From: Theristus sp. LFF4_11
Lineage: Eukaryota > Nematoda > Chromadorea > Monhysterida > Xyalidae
Direction: 5' to 3'
Length of the DNA stretch: 64,000 nt
Assembly: GCA_030248135.1 (NCBI GenBank)
Contig: JASANC010002154.1
Span: forward strand, 47,441 to 111,440
The notes beneath the pieces are model-generated. The model was not told the DNA's origin. It ran no database searches and saw only the letters and a program-made list of their open reading frames with translations. The position numbers and the translations under genes were made by a program. Positions 12,579 to 24,565 of this stretch are shown piece after piece. Within the stretch, counting starts at the first letter, position 1. Each line of letters begins with the position of its first letter.

Positions 12579-13619
12579 AACAGCGATCCGTATAATTTGC
12601 ACACACACATACACGCAAACAAGCACACTAGCAGTGATATGCTGCTATGAGTTCGTTGTATTATTCACATGCACACGGTATGCACCTGCCTGTGTGTTTG
12701 TTCGTTTACTGTACATGTGTGAATTTTATGACATCTGCATCGGACAGAACCAGTAACTAGGCCTTACCTTATAATGACATGATTCCGTATTTTTGCATCG
12801 AATCTTATGGCCATCGTGTTGTGTCTTTTATATTGGTTGTTGTTTTTTTGTTTTCCATTCGACCACTAGTATTGTACAAAAACGGTTCTACTTCTCCGCT
12901 AATGCTCATAACGTTGCAACTTTGTACATAATTTTTTATTGAGCTTTCTCAGAAGCCTTGTCTGACACCCCTCATTTTGGATGGGGAAATTTGTGTTTCG
13001 GACCGATTTTTACCTGTGATAAACAAACATTTTGGATGCAGTCCTAGTTGAATAACATTTCAACGGATTGCAATTACTGTCTTTGTTACGTTTGGTTTTG
13101 GGCTTGACTTGCAGTATGCATTGTTGAAACAAACCACTGTAGTAAAATGTAATCAGTATTTTTTGTGAATAAAGTGAATCGTTGGCTTGAAAGAAAATCT
13201 GGCTGGTTTGATGCTGGAAGCAAACGGTGTAAAATTTTAATTTTAATTTAAAATTAACAATCCAAAATATTCGTTACTGAATTCATGTGTTTTCAAAATT
13301 CGCACTGCAATGTGTTGCAAAACCAACAATGCTCGCGGAATTAATCACGACATTTCGTGAGCTACTATAGGGCGGTCACGAAAACGTATTTGTTACGTTT
13401 TTCGTGAATTGGCTCATTAAAATTCGCGCTGCTGCAGCATTAGCTCGTGAAATTCCTTGAGTAGACCGTTTGTGGGCTTTCTCAGAGTAAGTTTTCAGTT
13501 CAAATCAACTATAAAACACCACTGAAACTAATCCAGGGCTCAGACAGCTGTTTTTCATTACCCCCTTACTACCACTGATACAATCGCAGACATACAATTT
13601 TTAGCTTCTACTGGTCATA
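12579..13619. other. Intergenic / possible PERK 3' UTR
   Basis: No coding exon seen. AT-rich with T-runs and one clear AATAAA at 13168-13173. If the retrotransposon-bearing MITE inserted in the PERK 3' UTR, this stretch would be its distal part; otherwise it is spacer before the next gene. Confidence 0.4.
13168..13173 (+). promoter_or_regulatory. Candidate polyadenylation signal for PERK
   Basis: AATAAA, about 2.8 kb downstream of the PERK stop once the 2-kb insertion is counted. Assignment to PERK is inference. Confidence 0.35.
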
Positions 13620-15747
13620 ATGTGCCCGCAATGTGTATCACTACTACTGACTTTCGTTGGTCTACTGTTCGCCGCGGCTTTCTGCGCAACAATTTGTTCG
13701 ACGCTGATTATTGGCTGTTGCAGTCGAAAGAAACCGCTCGTACGTGTACGACGAACGAGCAGCGAACTCTGCTCGGAGGGCAGAAACACGAAACGCAGAC
13801 AAGACTCCGATCGCAGTCGCCATGTTGGTTTTTCGTGTTTGGTCGAAGATGTTAGAAAAAAACACGGCTCGCGATTGGGCGGAGCTTAGAGACTGCCCGC
13901 CTCTTATAGGATGAGCGAAGGCATTGCTCCCACAAGACCATTACGGACCATTCATTCGCTCTTGCATCAAACCACCGGGAGTATGGAACCGGTGAGGGGA
14001 GCGCAACTAATAAATAAAAAGTGAAACGATATAATGCTTGAGACAAATCAGTCAAATCCACGACACACTGAGAAATCACTGCACTCAAACAAAACGAGAG
14101 CATTTTGCATGCAGCACGATTTTGTTGCGCTACCACTGGTGGCAGAGCAAATAGCTTCATACGAGTGTGTGGCTATTCGCAGTGACAATGTTGAGTTGTG
14201 CTTTTTATTAGCGATGCACACCATTCCAGCTGATGCTCATTCCGATGAAATCAGCGGATCACCTCACCGATCCGTTGAAAATTCGCGCCATACGTCAAGG
14301 CGAGCAGGTGCCCGAATGGAAACAAGGCTATGATACGTTGTCGATCGTGAAAACCTGGTCGGAGACGTCGACGATGACAAGGACGAGACCACGAAACGCC
14401 AAGAAACGCGCACCATCAGCGACGACTACGAAACAACAAGAACAGGTAAAGTGCTGCGTGGAAGACCGTGTATTGTGGATTTATTCAAACGTGTCCAGAC
14501 TGAAATGACGTGATTTGCTTTAAAAACGCCCGTTTGTCAAAGTACAGGCACCAAAATGACAGTTTGGTGTGACTGATTCGACATTCACCATTTAAGGTTC
14601 CTCCCACTATAAGCCCCCCCCCAAAAGGGGGCGGAGTGTCACACGGCGGGAAACCAAAACTTTCAAAATTCGTTTACGGTAAGAAATCGGCTAAACGGGA
14701 AAAACTGGTTTGTAGTGAACGGAAAGCGCATGTTTGGCGGCACATGACGTCATTTCAGTGGGACACGTTTAAAAAATAGGTTATACTTGGTTATAACCAG
14801 ACAAGAGACGACTTTTTATGTCGCCATTTCTGGGCATGTTGTACAGTAAGAAAATAACATAAAAGCGAATTGGCGCGTTTGTTTGCCATTGTTTAACTTC
14901 TAACATGCATTGCTGTGTTAAAACATGGTGCCATTGTCTTCCGACCAGAACTTCGCCAATACCAGCGAAAAGTTCACCACAGACTTGCGCGCAAATGGAA
15001 GTCATAAGTGCGCAAAAAAACTGCAAATCTGCTGTTTTCTGATTGGCAAAAGGGAAAGAAGGATGAAAGACATTGCAACACAGACAAAGTGGAAGTGTTC
15101 TTGCTGTTAGCCTTTTCATATTGCCCCAAAAAGTGGTAGAAAAATTGTGACAAGTGTGAAAATCACAGGGTTACGATATCATCGAAGACGTCGACCAGAC
15201 GGAAGAGGACGAGGAGGTGGTGAAACCTGACCATGAAGATGAGAAGCAATACGGGCACGTTGCCCCGACCGATTCCACAGAAAACAGCAAAACAAACTCA
15301 ATTGTCTCAAAATCAAGGTACGGTATGGCGGAATAAATAAGACAGTCTTAGTCTTGTCAATCAAGGCGAGACGTGTTGCAGACGTTGTGTCTTTCATGAA
15401 TGCTAAGATATATTCGCCAATCGAGTGTGCAATGCACAAAGAATGCACAGAAGAGGACAAAAATTAAAAAAATTTACTCAACTTTTTTTTCCACATAAAT
15501 GAAACGCTTTTCGTGGACACAGTGCTGATAAAAAAGAATCAAGATGGTCAGTTCAGTGAACAAGCGTTTTTAGCGGTTCATCGGTTCAAATTCCGTTGTT
15601 CGATGTAAAAAATACAGGGCGTGCGCTGTGCACGCTGTCTTCAATAGAAGTTTTTGAAAGTGCGCACAAGTTTTTCAATAGAAATTAGAGTTTCTGTTTT
15701 GAATTTTTCTATTTAGAAAAAAAGACACATCAACCGACGAGCAGTAA
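13620..15747 (+). CDS. Small single-pass membrane protein, unknown family
   Basis: I do not recognise the family. Exons 13620-13739, 14230-14445, 15169-15317 and 15717-15747 join in phase (0, 0, 2) to give 171 residues. Residues about 7-34 form one hydrophobic segment beginning SLLLTFVGLLFAAAF. A CC pair followed by SRKKPL comes next, suggesting a signal-anchor with palmitoylatable cysteines and a basic cytosolic border. The tail contains IRAIRQGEQVPEWKQGYDTL, a basic RPRNAKKRAPS stretch, then an acidic block DVDQTEEDEE and a Ser/Thr/Lys-rich end. The start follows a good acceptor (TTTTTAG at 13598-13604), so a 5' non-coding exon or a trans-spliced leader is possible. An AATAAA lies at 15893-15898. 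The gene converges on the receptor gene to its right. Exon structure is well supported; function is not. Confidence 0.65.
14486..14770. mobile_element. MITE family D copy containing a family E fragment
   Basis: Inverted relative to 9436-9643: ends ACATGACGTCATTTCAGTGG and GACACGTTT. The middle (14596-14672) is foreign: GGTTCCTCCCACT...GGCGGAGTGTCACACGGCGG is the left part of the family E elements at 17966 and 19693, so one MITE landed in another. Confidence 0.7.
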
Positions 15748-15892
15748 ACGCAGCCGTTCGTGAACATTAGACGGAGGACAATGAATCTGAAAAAAATGTG
15801 AACATTCCCAAGATCAAATTGTTATTATTGTAGAACAACGAACAATATACACGTGTATTTTCACCACAATCATCGAAACAACAAACAAAGGC

Positions 15893-15898
15893 AATAAA
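15893..15898 (+). promoter_or_regulatory. Polyadenylation signal of the small membrane-protein gene
   Basis: AATAAA about 150 nt after the TAA at 15745-15747. The rest of 15748-16365 is AT-rich spacer between convergent genes. Confidence 0.55.
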
Positions 15899-16365
15899 AC
15901 CAATTTTTATGAGAGATCGATTGATTGCGGGTCACGATTTGTACAGAAAAAACCGCTCGGGAATATTCGCCAGGCCGAAGGAAGTTCGGCGGGAGAAAGT
16001 GTCCCGCAAAATCATCGGTACACGTTGCTTTTTTGGTTGTGTGTCGGTCAGTGTTGCTGCAACGTACTGCGAAATTGACCGCTAGATTTTGTATTTGTAG
16101 TCCGCGAATTGTTAGCTTTTGCGGACCGAACGTTGTTTGACATTGGCAGATTGATGAGTGAGAATCCGTTGATAGAGGTGCCTCCGTTCATTGGTCGCCT
16201 ATAAGTTTAGATGTTCAAAGTTTTTTTTCGAGGCCTGCACGCATTGATGAGAAATTTGTAGCGGCATTTCAAACCTGTCTAAACTGCCAGAAATGGCACG
16301 CTAAAAAACGTCTCTCCGAGCAGGTGTGCCGTGTCCTGTCCACCAGAGAGTCCCGCGCACGTGTC

Positions 16366-19300
16366 TCAAAACATTGAGTGTGGTATTGTGTTGTCACTTT
16401 TATCTCCGGGACAACGTCGGGGCGAACAGAACGCCGGACACGCATACGCCTGTTCGGACACCATTTTTTAGCGTGGCTTGCTCGGGAGATGCGCCAGTTT
16501 TGCTGTGTGTGTCGTTTTACCCTTCGGCGAGTCTCGACTCCTCCCCCCACCCCAAAGAATGAACGCGCAGCTACCCACGGACAGGCCACAAGACCGCTGG
16601 GTGGCCAGATTTTGCACGATCACCACAGCAACCACAAAACGGTCATTCATTCGCACGCACCTCTGCTTCGAGAGTCCGATCATGCTGCGCACGTTGCACC
16701 GGTAATGCCAACTGACTGCGTACTGCAGCACGACCGTCAACGTGAAGTTGGAGAGCAACGTGACGTTCGCCGCAGACTGCAGGAGACAACAGTTGGAAAA
16801 AGATCAGACCCGGGTTCTTAAAACCGGCTTAAAACGTTTTTATTCTTGCGGTTTCCGGCACACAGAAACAGGATGCAGATGTATAGTAGTAGATGCAGAT
16901 GTGTAATAGTAGATGCAGATGTTCGTGCAGAGACACTGCTGCAGATGAAGAAACCCGTGTGCAGAAAAACAAAAACACATCCAGATGCAGAATAGTGTTA
17001 GATAAAAATAGCGATTTAACAACGAAAGTAAGGTTGACTGGACTGCACAGCAGCCTATTTTTGTCGCTTGGTTTCTGCATCTGGATGTGCTTCTCCATCT
17101 ACACGACATACAGTGCCGACCAAACGTTTGGAAACGCCTTCTTGCGACGATTCGCGACGGAAACCATTGGTTTTTTCAGTGGAGCGCGTGCACGAAGGCC
17201 GAACCAGCAGAGCACTCGACGAACAGTTCGGACAGAGTTGGACTGGTTGAGCAGCGTTGATTTCAGTCGTAATATCGACAGCGGATTTGTGGCGATATCG
17301 CTCATGGACATGCGGCGAATCTTGCGATTCAGTCGCTGTCTCTGTCGACCACTTCGACTGCGCGATTTCAGAGATCCTAGATCTTCAAATCGTTTCAATT
17401 CAACGTTTCAGAAACAATTTTTTCAAGATTTGCCGCATGTCCATGAGCGACATCGCCACAAATCTGCTGTCGATATTACGGCTGAAATCAACGCTGCTCA
17501 ACCAGTCCAACTCTCTGTCCGAACTGCTCGTCGAGTGCTCTGTTGGTTCGGCCTTCGTGCACGCGCGCTCCGCTGAAAAAAAGCCAATGGTTTCCATCGC
17601 GAATCGTAACACGCAGGCGTTTCCAAACTTGTCGTCACTGTAGATCTGCATCCTCAATATCTGCAGTTGTACACTTGTCAACACCAAAAAATACCACTAT
17701 GAGAGCATGAGCATCGTTTGTCTACCGAAAAGTCCACCAAAAGCTCCTATGCACCATCGTCCAGCTCTGATTTCAACCTGAAAATGCAGCCACCACCGGC
17801 CGTGTAGCAGCGGTTTCGTTGCGTGCGCTATCGTCGAGTGTGGCGCCCAAAAGTCAACCACAGACAGCGTTTCACGTGCAGCGCTGAGCAGATTGGAAAT
17901 CAGATACGCTGACAGCGCACCGCAACAAGTCGTCAGCGCCTTGCGAGCTCTGTACGCCTGAGAATTACCGTAAAGTCTTGCATATAAGGTTCCTCCCACT
18001 TATAAGACCCCCACCCAAAAGTGGGCGGAGTGTCACACGGCGGGAAAACAAAAAATTCAAAATTTTGACTTGGTCGAAATCCTCCCCCGTTTATAAGGCC
18101 CGGAATTCCTAATGTTCGCTTCATAAGACCTCCTCCCACTTATAAGGCTGTCACACGAAATTCCACTTTTTTCAGAAATTTTTGATTTTCAAATTTATAT
18201 AAGGAGACCTTATATGCAGGATTTTACGGTATGCGCTCGGTTCGATATTGTCACTTTTGATTATTCGTTTTTTTTCATTCACCAAACTGCCGCAGTTGAG
18301 TTTAACGGAAACGCCTCGTTTCAGCGACAAGACAGTGTAAAATGTAACAAAAGTACATGTATGATTTTCCCGTTGAGATTCATCCGGTTCCAAAAATGCC
18401 AAGGGCACAAAACTTGTATTGTACGTTGTAACAAAACAGAATAGCTTTTTTGTGGGAACGGCTCGGCTTATGCGCCCATGGTGCGAAAGACAATGAACAA
18501 TATGGGAAAAGCCAGCCACAGACACCGCCAAATAATGCGGCGATGTTTGCAAACTACCGAAGTCAAGTGTGAACTGACGAGTTAAGTCCTGAGTTGTGCT
18601 TTCTCACCTGTCGATGTCGGCACAGTTCGCCAGAGTGACTGCTGAGCTTCGTTTTGAACAGCATAAAAATCGACACGTATACTGCAACGACGAACAACAG
18701 CAACAGCGCTTCCAAGCAGCCGCCGACATGAATGCGAAATGCCACAATGGCGTTTATGTGAATCGGACGAACCGTGTATTCACCTGAGAGTTTCGAATTT
18801 CTTTGTTTTCTTTGAATATGTTTTCTTTCGTTCATCAGAATTTCATGACGTTCTTCGCTACATTGCAGATAATTTCAAATGTTGGACAGTGCAAAACAAA
18901 CTGTTTGCGAAATGCCTCGTTTGTTGACTGTGCTTGATGAAAACAAAATGATGAATGATGAATGATCACAGAAGCACGCGTATTTTTGGTATGACATTTG
19001 CTTTTTGATGGATTTGTTAGCGCTTGAACGCACTGATTGCTTTTTTTGATGACGTGTAGCCAATACAAAATTTTTGATTTTGATAAAATAGATAAAAACC
19101 TTTGCAGTTGGGCCCAACGGTCGTGTGCACCAGCGCCAGCGGTAGCAACAGCACAAACATGAACATGTAGCTGAAAATGATAAACGTTTCCGAATTAAAA
19201 AAAAGTTATCCTGTGGCAAACAGGTTTGGCACATGAACCGGAAATGTGAAAAAGAGCCCAGTAATTTTGGCAAAACGAAATGTTCGCAACAAAAAAAAAC

Positions 19301-21263
19301 TATAAAAAGCCCCTTCTACAACGCAGCACCACAGACTAATCTTAGCAACTCGAATGAATCGAGTTATACTGATGAGAACAACAAAGATTGGTTTACCAAA
19401 GGCCCATTCATGCACGCGCGCGCTGAAGCGCGTTGACGCGTGCTGACGCGCGCTAACATGAACGCGCCTATGAATGTGCGTTTTATGTTCCAAAGCTGAA
19501 GTGCGCTGAAGCTGCGCTGTTTTTTACTTCATGAATGTGTAGCGAAGTGACGCGCGCTGACGCGCTTCAACCTCCATGAATGGCGCCTAACTAATCAACT
19601 CGAATAAATCGAATTATACTCCCGAGAACAAAAAAATGATTTCATAGTACGCTAACCAACTCGAAAAAACTGAGAAAACCATCCAAAAGGAATACCGTAA
19701 AGTCTTGCATATAAAGTCTCCTTATATAAATTTGAAAATCAAAAGTTTCTGAAAAAAATGGAATTTTGTGTGACAACCTTATAAGTGGGAGGAGGTCTTA
19801 TAAAGCGAAGATTAGGAATTCCGGGCCTTATAAACGGGGTAGGATTTTGACCAAGTCAACATTTTGAATTTTTTGGTTTCCCGCCGTGTGACACTCCGCC
19901 CACGTTTGGGTGGGGGTCTTATAACTGGGAGGAACCTTATATGCAAGACTTTACGGTATGGTTTGTCCACTGACATGAACGCGAGCACGAGTCTGCTCTG
20001 CTGGTCGTACTTCTGCCGGATCGAGTGCAGCGGCTGCAGCAAACCGCGCAGATTCTCGAATGCCATCACGGCGATGACGACGTTCGTCGCAAACAGCACC
20101 ACGTTGATGACGTATCTGCAATCGAGTGACGTCACGACAACTAAGAACAACCGTCGAATCTGACAGGCATGTGAATGTTGATAAACCTTTGCACAAACGG
20201 ATTTTTCAATATGCATTATTATTTTTCCGCGTGTAACATGTTATCTTTTCGTTTGGTCGCGAGACTCAATGCGCGCATAAGAAAAAGTTGAGAACAGATT
20301 CACGCCTGATGCGCGAATTCGAAATTGGCAAAAACAATCCGAATCCGGGCCGGGTCACCATTTTGAATCTTAAAAATAAAGTTTGAAACTGGTTTCATTT
20401 CCACTGCCTGCAAACGCATTCAGTCGCAGAGCCGAGAAAAAAAAATGATAATAATAGCAAATACAACAACAAGAAACTCACTCTTCCACATGAGCGTAAT
20501 ACAGTGCGACGAGGTACGATCGTTTCGTCCGTGACGGCAGCAAGTTCAACTCACGCAGGTTTGATATCAGCAGAAACGGAATGACCACCAGAAATGAAGC
20601 GGACAGCGCGCGCAGATAATGAGTGTAGCTGAAGCGGCGGAAATGCAATTAGTAATTAATTACGCAGCTTTTTTTCTCTGGGTTTCGCGGCGTTTCGCAG
20701 TGCTCGTTTTGTTGGAAACGAAAACGTTGGGCTTTTAGCAACACCAAAACTTTTTGAACGAGGCCTGCCTGTGCGGCCGTCCATCGCACTGATTGTTTTT
20801 TTCATTTTATTCGAAGCACGTCCCCACCGATTTGTCTGGCGGTTTGATGCACAGTATTGCGACGAAAACCGCAAACAGTGAAGTTTTTTTGCAATTTCGT
20901 CACGCTAGCAAGCAGTACAGCAGCATTCATGAAGCAGTATTTAGTGACGCGTAGCTACATATAGCGTGTTAAAACATATAGCTACGCGGTCGCTAAATAC
21001 TGCTTTATGAATGCACCTTACCGGGTCCCTTTTTAGCTTCAGCTTCATTACGCAGCTGAAATTTGCACATTTCGGCAATACACTACACGGAGTTACAGTA
21101 AAAAAATCGAAAAGAAAATTCAAACACAAACGTGGCATTTCGAATCTTGCGTCGCTGCAAGACGCGCAGGTTGAACAGCTGGAAGAAGAAGCCGATCGAC
21201 AGTTCGCACAGATACACAATCTCGATTGTCTCTTTCAGTTGCGCTTCATCAGAAGTGGATGAG
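16366..21263 (-). CDS. Seven-transmembrane receptor-like protein (5' end missing)
   Basis: Exons in transcription order: 21263-21132, 20628-20482, 20115-19975, 19170-19100, 18783-18608, 17957-17778, 16776-16661 and a tentative last one, 16396-16366. Phases agree throughout (2,2,2,1,0,0,2). Seven hydrophobic segments appear, e.g. EIVYLCELSIGFFFQLFNL, SASFLVVIPFLLISNL, VINVVLFATNVVIAVM, MFMFVLLLPLALV and CLEALLLLFVVAVYVSIFML. A cysteine (GPNCKGEY) before TM5 could pair as in rhodopsin-like receptors. There is no DRY or NPxxY. The order resembles rapidly evolving invertebrate chemoreceptors, but I cannot assign a family. The start exon was not found; an ATG frame at 22221 (MVKLSGMASGSLTKRK) has the wrong phase to join directly. 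Introns hold MITEs C, E and a Tc1 dimer. Confidence 0.6.
17111..17640. mobile_element. Mirror-image dimer of a Tc1 transposase N-terminal half
   Basis: A 530-bp inverted repeat flanked by TA. The left arm, read on the minus strand, gives RFEDLGSLKSRSRSGRQRQR, then TVRRVLCWFGLRAR and KKPMVSVANRRKK, the helix-turn-helix and GLRxR regions of Tc1-type transposases. The right arm, read on the plus strand, repeats MSMSDIATN, STLLNQSNS and KKPMVSIANR. Both read outward into the terminal repeat CAGTGCCGACCAAACG. No catalytic DDE domain is present. Confidence 0.8.
17966..18231. mobile_element. MITE family E, copy 1 (266 bp)
   Basis: Terminus TACCGTAAAGTCTTGCATAT; the interior contains GGCGGAGTGTCACACGGCGG and the other end TTATATGCAGGATTTTACGG. 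Its left edge is only 8 nt from the receptor exon at 17957. Confidence 0.8.
19403..19588. mobile_element. MITE family C (intact)
   Basis: Opens GCCCATTCATGCACGCGCGC and closes CTTCAACCTCCATGAATGGC. Built of short GCGCGT/GAAGCGCG palindromes. In a receptor intron. Confidence 0.75.
19693..19958. mobile_element. MITE family E, copy 2 (266 bp, inverted)
   Basis: Same length as the copy at 17966 and in opposite orientation, ending CAAGACTTTACGGTA. It ends 16 nt from the donor of the receptor exon 20115-19975. Confidence 0.8.
20923..21021. mobile_element. Palindromic MITE, family B
   Basis: Arms ATTCATGAAGCAGTATTTAG and CTAAATACTGCTTTATGAAT with GCGTAGCTA...TAGCTACGCGG inside. In a receptor intron. 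Confidence 0.85.
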
Positions 21264-23479
21264 CTGAAAATTTTTGAACAACAATTTTTGGCGCGGGATT
21301 TCTTGTTTTTTACCATCGTGAAATTTCTGAAACCTAGCGTGGCATTCGAACCGTCGACGTTTCTGGTAGCCTGAAGAGTGCGTCGAAACTTGCACAGAAT
21401 GATGCAAAGTAAGGGTTTCTCAGTGCATATTAAATGCAACCTCTCACAGATCACAAACTGAAATCACGAATATACCCGAAATGACGTCCACCAAGCATGC
21501 ACCGCTGTCGATTGCTGGAGTTATACGGCACACCAAGTGATCGGTTTTCGTCAGTGCTATTCATTTTTTTGTTGCATAATCCATTCAGCTTTCAGAAATC
21601 TACTCTTTTCGTCAGCTTTTTCTCCAGTATTATGCACCTTTTATAATTTTATTTAGAAGCTAAAGGGGGATTTAGCAATCCTAATTAACAAGTTTTATTT
21701 GTGCTTGCGCACGGACAAGCACGAACGATACTGATGGTGTTTTCGCTTTGAGCAGTGGTTGAGCAGAGTTATGGTAATGAAAAAAGAGATGCATGAAATA
21801 ACTGAGAACAGACGTGTGCGAAGAAATGGTGTTCAAAAGTGAAGTTTTGTTCTCAATGTCAATAAACTCTGTTTAGTGCTTAACAAATCGGCACAAAGGA
21901 ACACCCTGAGATTGAGACAACACAAATGTTATTCAGCTTGCACTGAAAGTTATAGCTACAATTGACTGCGTGTTATAAAGATAGACTGTGGACAGACTAG
22001 AAGTCTAACATTCAGTTCTTTTCACGAATACAAACAACTACAGTAGCAGCAAGTTTATTAGCAACCGTTTTCACAATGAAAGACTGCAATAATGAAGCCA
22101 CATGAGTCTGCCTCCGGGGGAGCCTGTTACTGACTTGAATATTATCAATGAATCCAGATGCGGACTGAATTTGTTTCCGCTTGGTTAAACTTCCTGATGC
22201 CATGCCGGACAATTTCACCATTTCGAATTTTCAGTTACAGTTCAAAACCAAAAAAACCAAAAACACGCCAACAACCCATACTGATTAGAGAAAACGGTGT
22301 GCTTGTGCATGTGCATGCCGCTATGTTGCTGAAATTTTGTTTTTGTATGTGAACAAAAATGAAACAACGAACGAGCGATATCGCCAGTTTGTAACATTCA
22401 ATTTTGCTTTTTTACAGTTTACTCTTCATGTATGTACAAACACACATTCACATAACATCCAGTTTTTTTCAAATAACCGCACCCCAACGAGAGGGGATCT
22501 GTCTTTGGATAAAGCTTATAAAAAACGGCTGATTTGATACAATTTGCATTGGCATATTTACATTCGTCCTGTTAAAAACCAATAATAATGCCAAAGAAAA
22601 CACATAAATGTATGCATGTGCAAGGAAACCATAATTCAATTGCGGTGCTTTATTGCTTGTCAGTGGATGACCATGATAGCAGCATGTCCAGAGTGTTTGC
22701 CGAAGCAAATACATAAATGTCAATTGGAACTTTGTTTGTGTCATACGATGTACACTGTTTGTGCACGTGTTTTTATGAGACGTGTAAGAACATATCTTAT
22801 TAGAGGGCTTTTTTAATCTTGAATGATGAAAATACACAAAAAGCGCTAGGCAATTCAAACATGGAACCTCAGACACTGCGAAATATGTGCTGTCGACAAA
22901 TAACAATATGTCCATGCAATTCGACTGTTCCGATCAGAATGAGACCGTACCGTATCATGAAAAACCGTATCAAAATCCGTGGTTTTTTCTCAATGCTAAA
23001 CTCACGTTTTTGGTCTCGACACGACCTACTGCACATAAACATGTTGTTGCTGAGCGTCAAAGAAATGCGTAATTCTTCATACCTTGAAGATCAATAAATG
23101 CATATGGTGAAACTGTTTCAAAGACACCTTGACCAACAATGTGCCTGTACGGTAGATGAAATGACACCACATAGAAAATCGTACACGTGATTCATGTCGT
23201 GCTTCGACACTTCATTTTCATCCAAACGCACGATTCAATTTTATCGTGCTAGCTGCAGAAACCGCAAAAAATGCACGTGCAATGCATCATGAGTGTTGAA
23301 TGAAAGAAACTCTGGATATTCGACAAGCGTGTCAAGGGTGCACTCATGCGGAAGTTTCTGCGAAAATGTCAAAATGTGTCAAATAACGCAGAATGCTTTC
23401 GAACATGTGAGAAAACGTGCATAAACAACAAATACATGAGTAATGGCAGACAATTTTTACTAATACAGTCCATTTTGAT

Positions 23480-23655
23480 AACATATACATCTAGCTGATT
23501 GGTTGGTTGGTTGCAGTTGATGCATGCGTTCTGCGCAAGCAAAACTCCGCCCCGACAGTAATACCTGCACAGAATGCACGCATCAACTGCATGTTTGTGC
23601 AACCATTACATTTCAAAAGACTGTATTGCAGTAGATTCTTAGGAGAGCCAATCAG
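23480..23655. mobile_element. Diverged MITE, family A
   Basis: GATTGGTTGGTTGGTTGCAG, GATGCATGCGTTCTGCGCA, AAACTCCGCCCC and the inverse CACGCATCAACTG retain the family core and arms, but the termini have decayed. Confidence 0.5.
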
Positions 23656-24263
23656 CTTCACTGATTTCAAATACGTAAACAATTATGGCTGGCATTACAT
23701 TTTTAGTCCGAAATGTGTGTTTTCAAACAAGTGGGCGTAAAACAAACCTGATAGAAAAACAACCTGTTCCTGTTATTGCTGAAAACGAATCCTGGATTAT
23801 GATAAAGTTCCAAAAAAATAACTTCACACGTTTCACCCGTTCGTAATTTGCTTCATTTTCAGTTATTTCGACAGAAAGTCTGTCTTCCGAGCACAAAAAA
23901 TCCATTTTTTACCCTTCTCTTTTTTGCATTTGTATGAATGTGAACGATTTTGCAACTTGGCTTAATTATGGTATTGTCAAGACGGGCGTCACGGAGCAAT
24001 GCTTTCAATTTTAATGTTGCAGTGCAGTTCAGCCAGCAATAGAACCAAAAATAGCAGAGTAACAGAAAAGAAACGGCGCACAGATCACAAAAGTCAAAAA
24101 CAGAAAGTAGTGCAGATCACATAGTGTCCCAAATGTTTTCGGAGAACACACAACAGGCAATTTCATGACTTTTGCGTTTTTTCATCTTTGAAAAAACAAC
24201 AACAGACGACCACACAAAAGAAACACAATGCAGCACGCGGTTTCTGCCGATGAATTAGCTAGT

Positions 24264-24269
24264 TTTATT
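24264..24269 (-). promoter_or_regulatory. Candidate BOP1 polyadenylation signal
   Basis: AATAAA on the minus strand about 300 nt after the BOP1 stop. Confidence 0.45.
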
Positions 24270-24565
24270 CTGAAGCTTTCGCTTTCAACAAGTCGCAACA
24301 TGCTGCCGCAACTGAGACAGTTCTTATCTGAATACCGTGCAGTGCTGGGGTGTGTACGTGTGTGCGTTCTCCCGTAACAAACAATAACCGAGCAGCACTC
24401 GTCAGCAACACCGGTCGTATCAGATTGCCAGTGTGCCAGTGTGTTTGTGTTTGTCATTGGTAATAGGTCACAACACATTGCCAGTGTGCCAGTGTGTTTG
24501 TCATTGTTTGATGAAACTGCACTAAACACCGTGCTTCTTACGAGCACTGCCAATCAATCAATCAA

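Larger units (their letters stand above)
21264..24565. other. Gap between receptor gene and BOP1
   Basis: I see no confident exon in these 3.3 kb. It probably holds the missing first exon(s) of the receptor and the BOP1 3' UTR. The candidate ATG frame at 22221 (-) ends at a GTCAGT donor but is out of phase with the next known exon. Confidence 0.4.

Noticed and set aside
22135..22221. First exon of the receptor gene (MVKLSGMASGSLTKRK)
   Set aside because: Its GTCAGT donor leaves phase 0 but the next known exon (21263) needs phase 2; an extra exon would be required.
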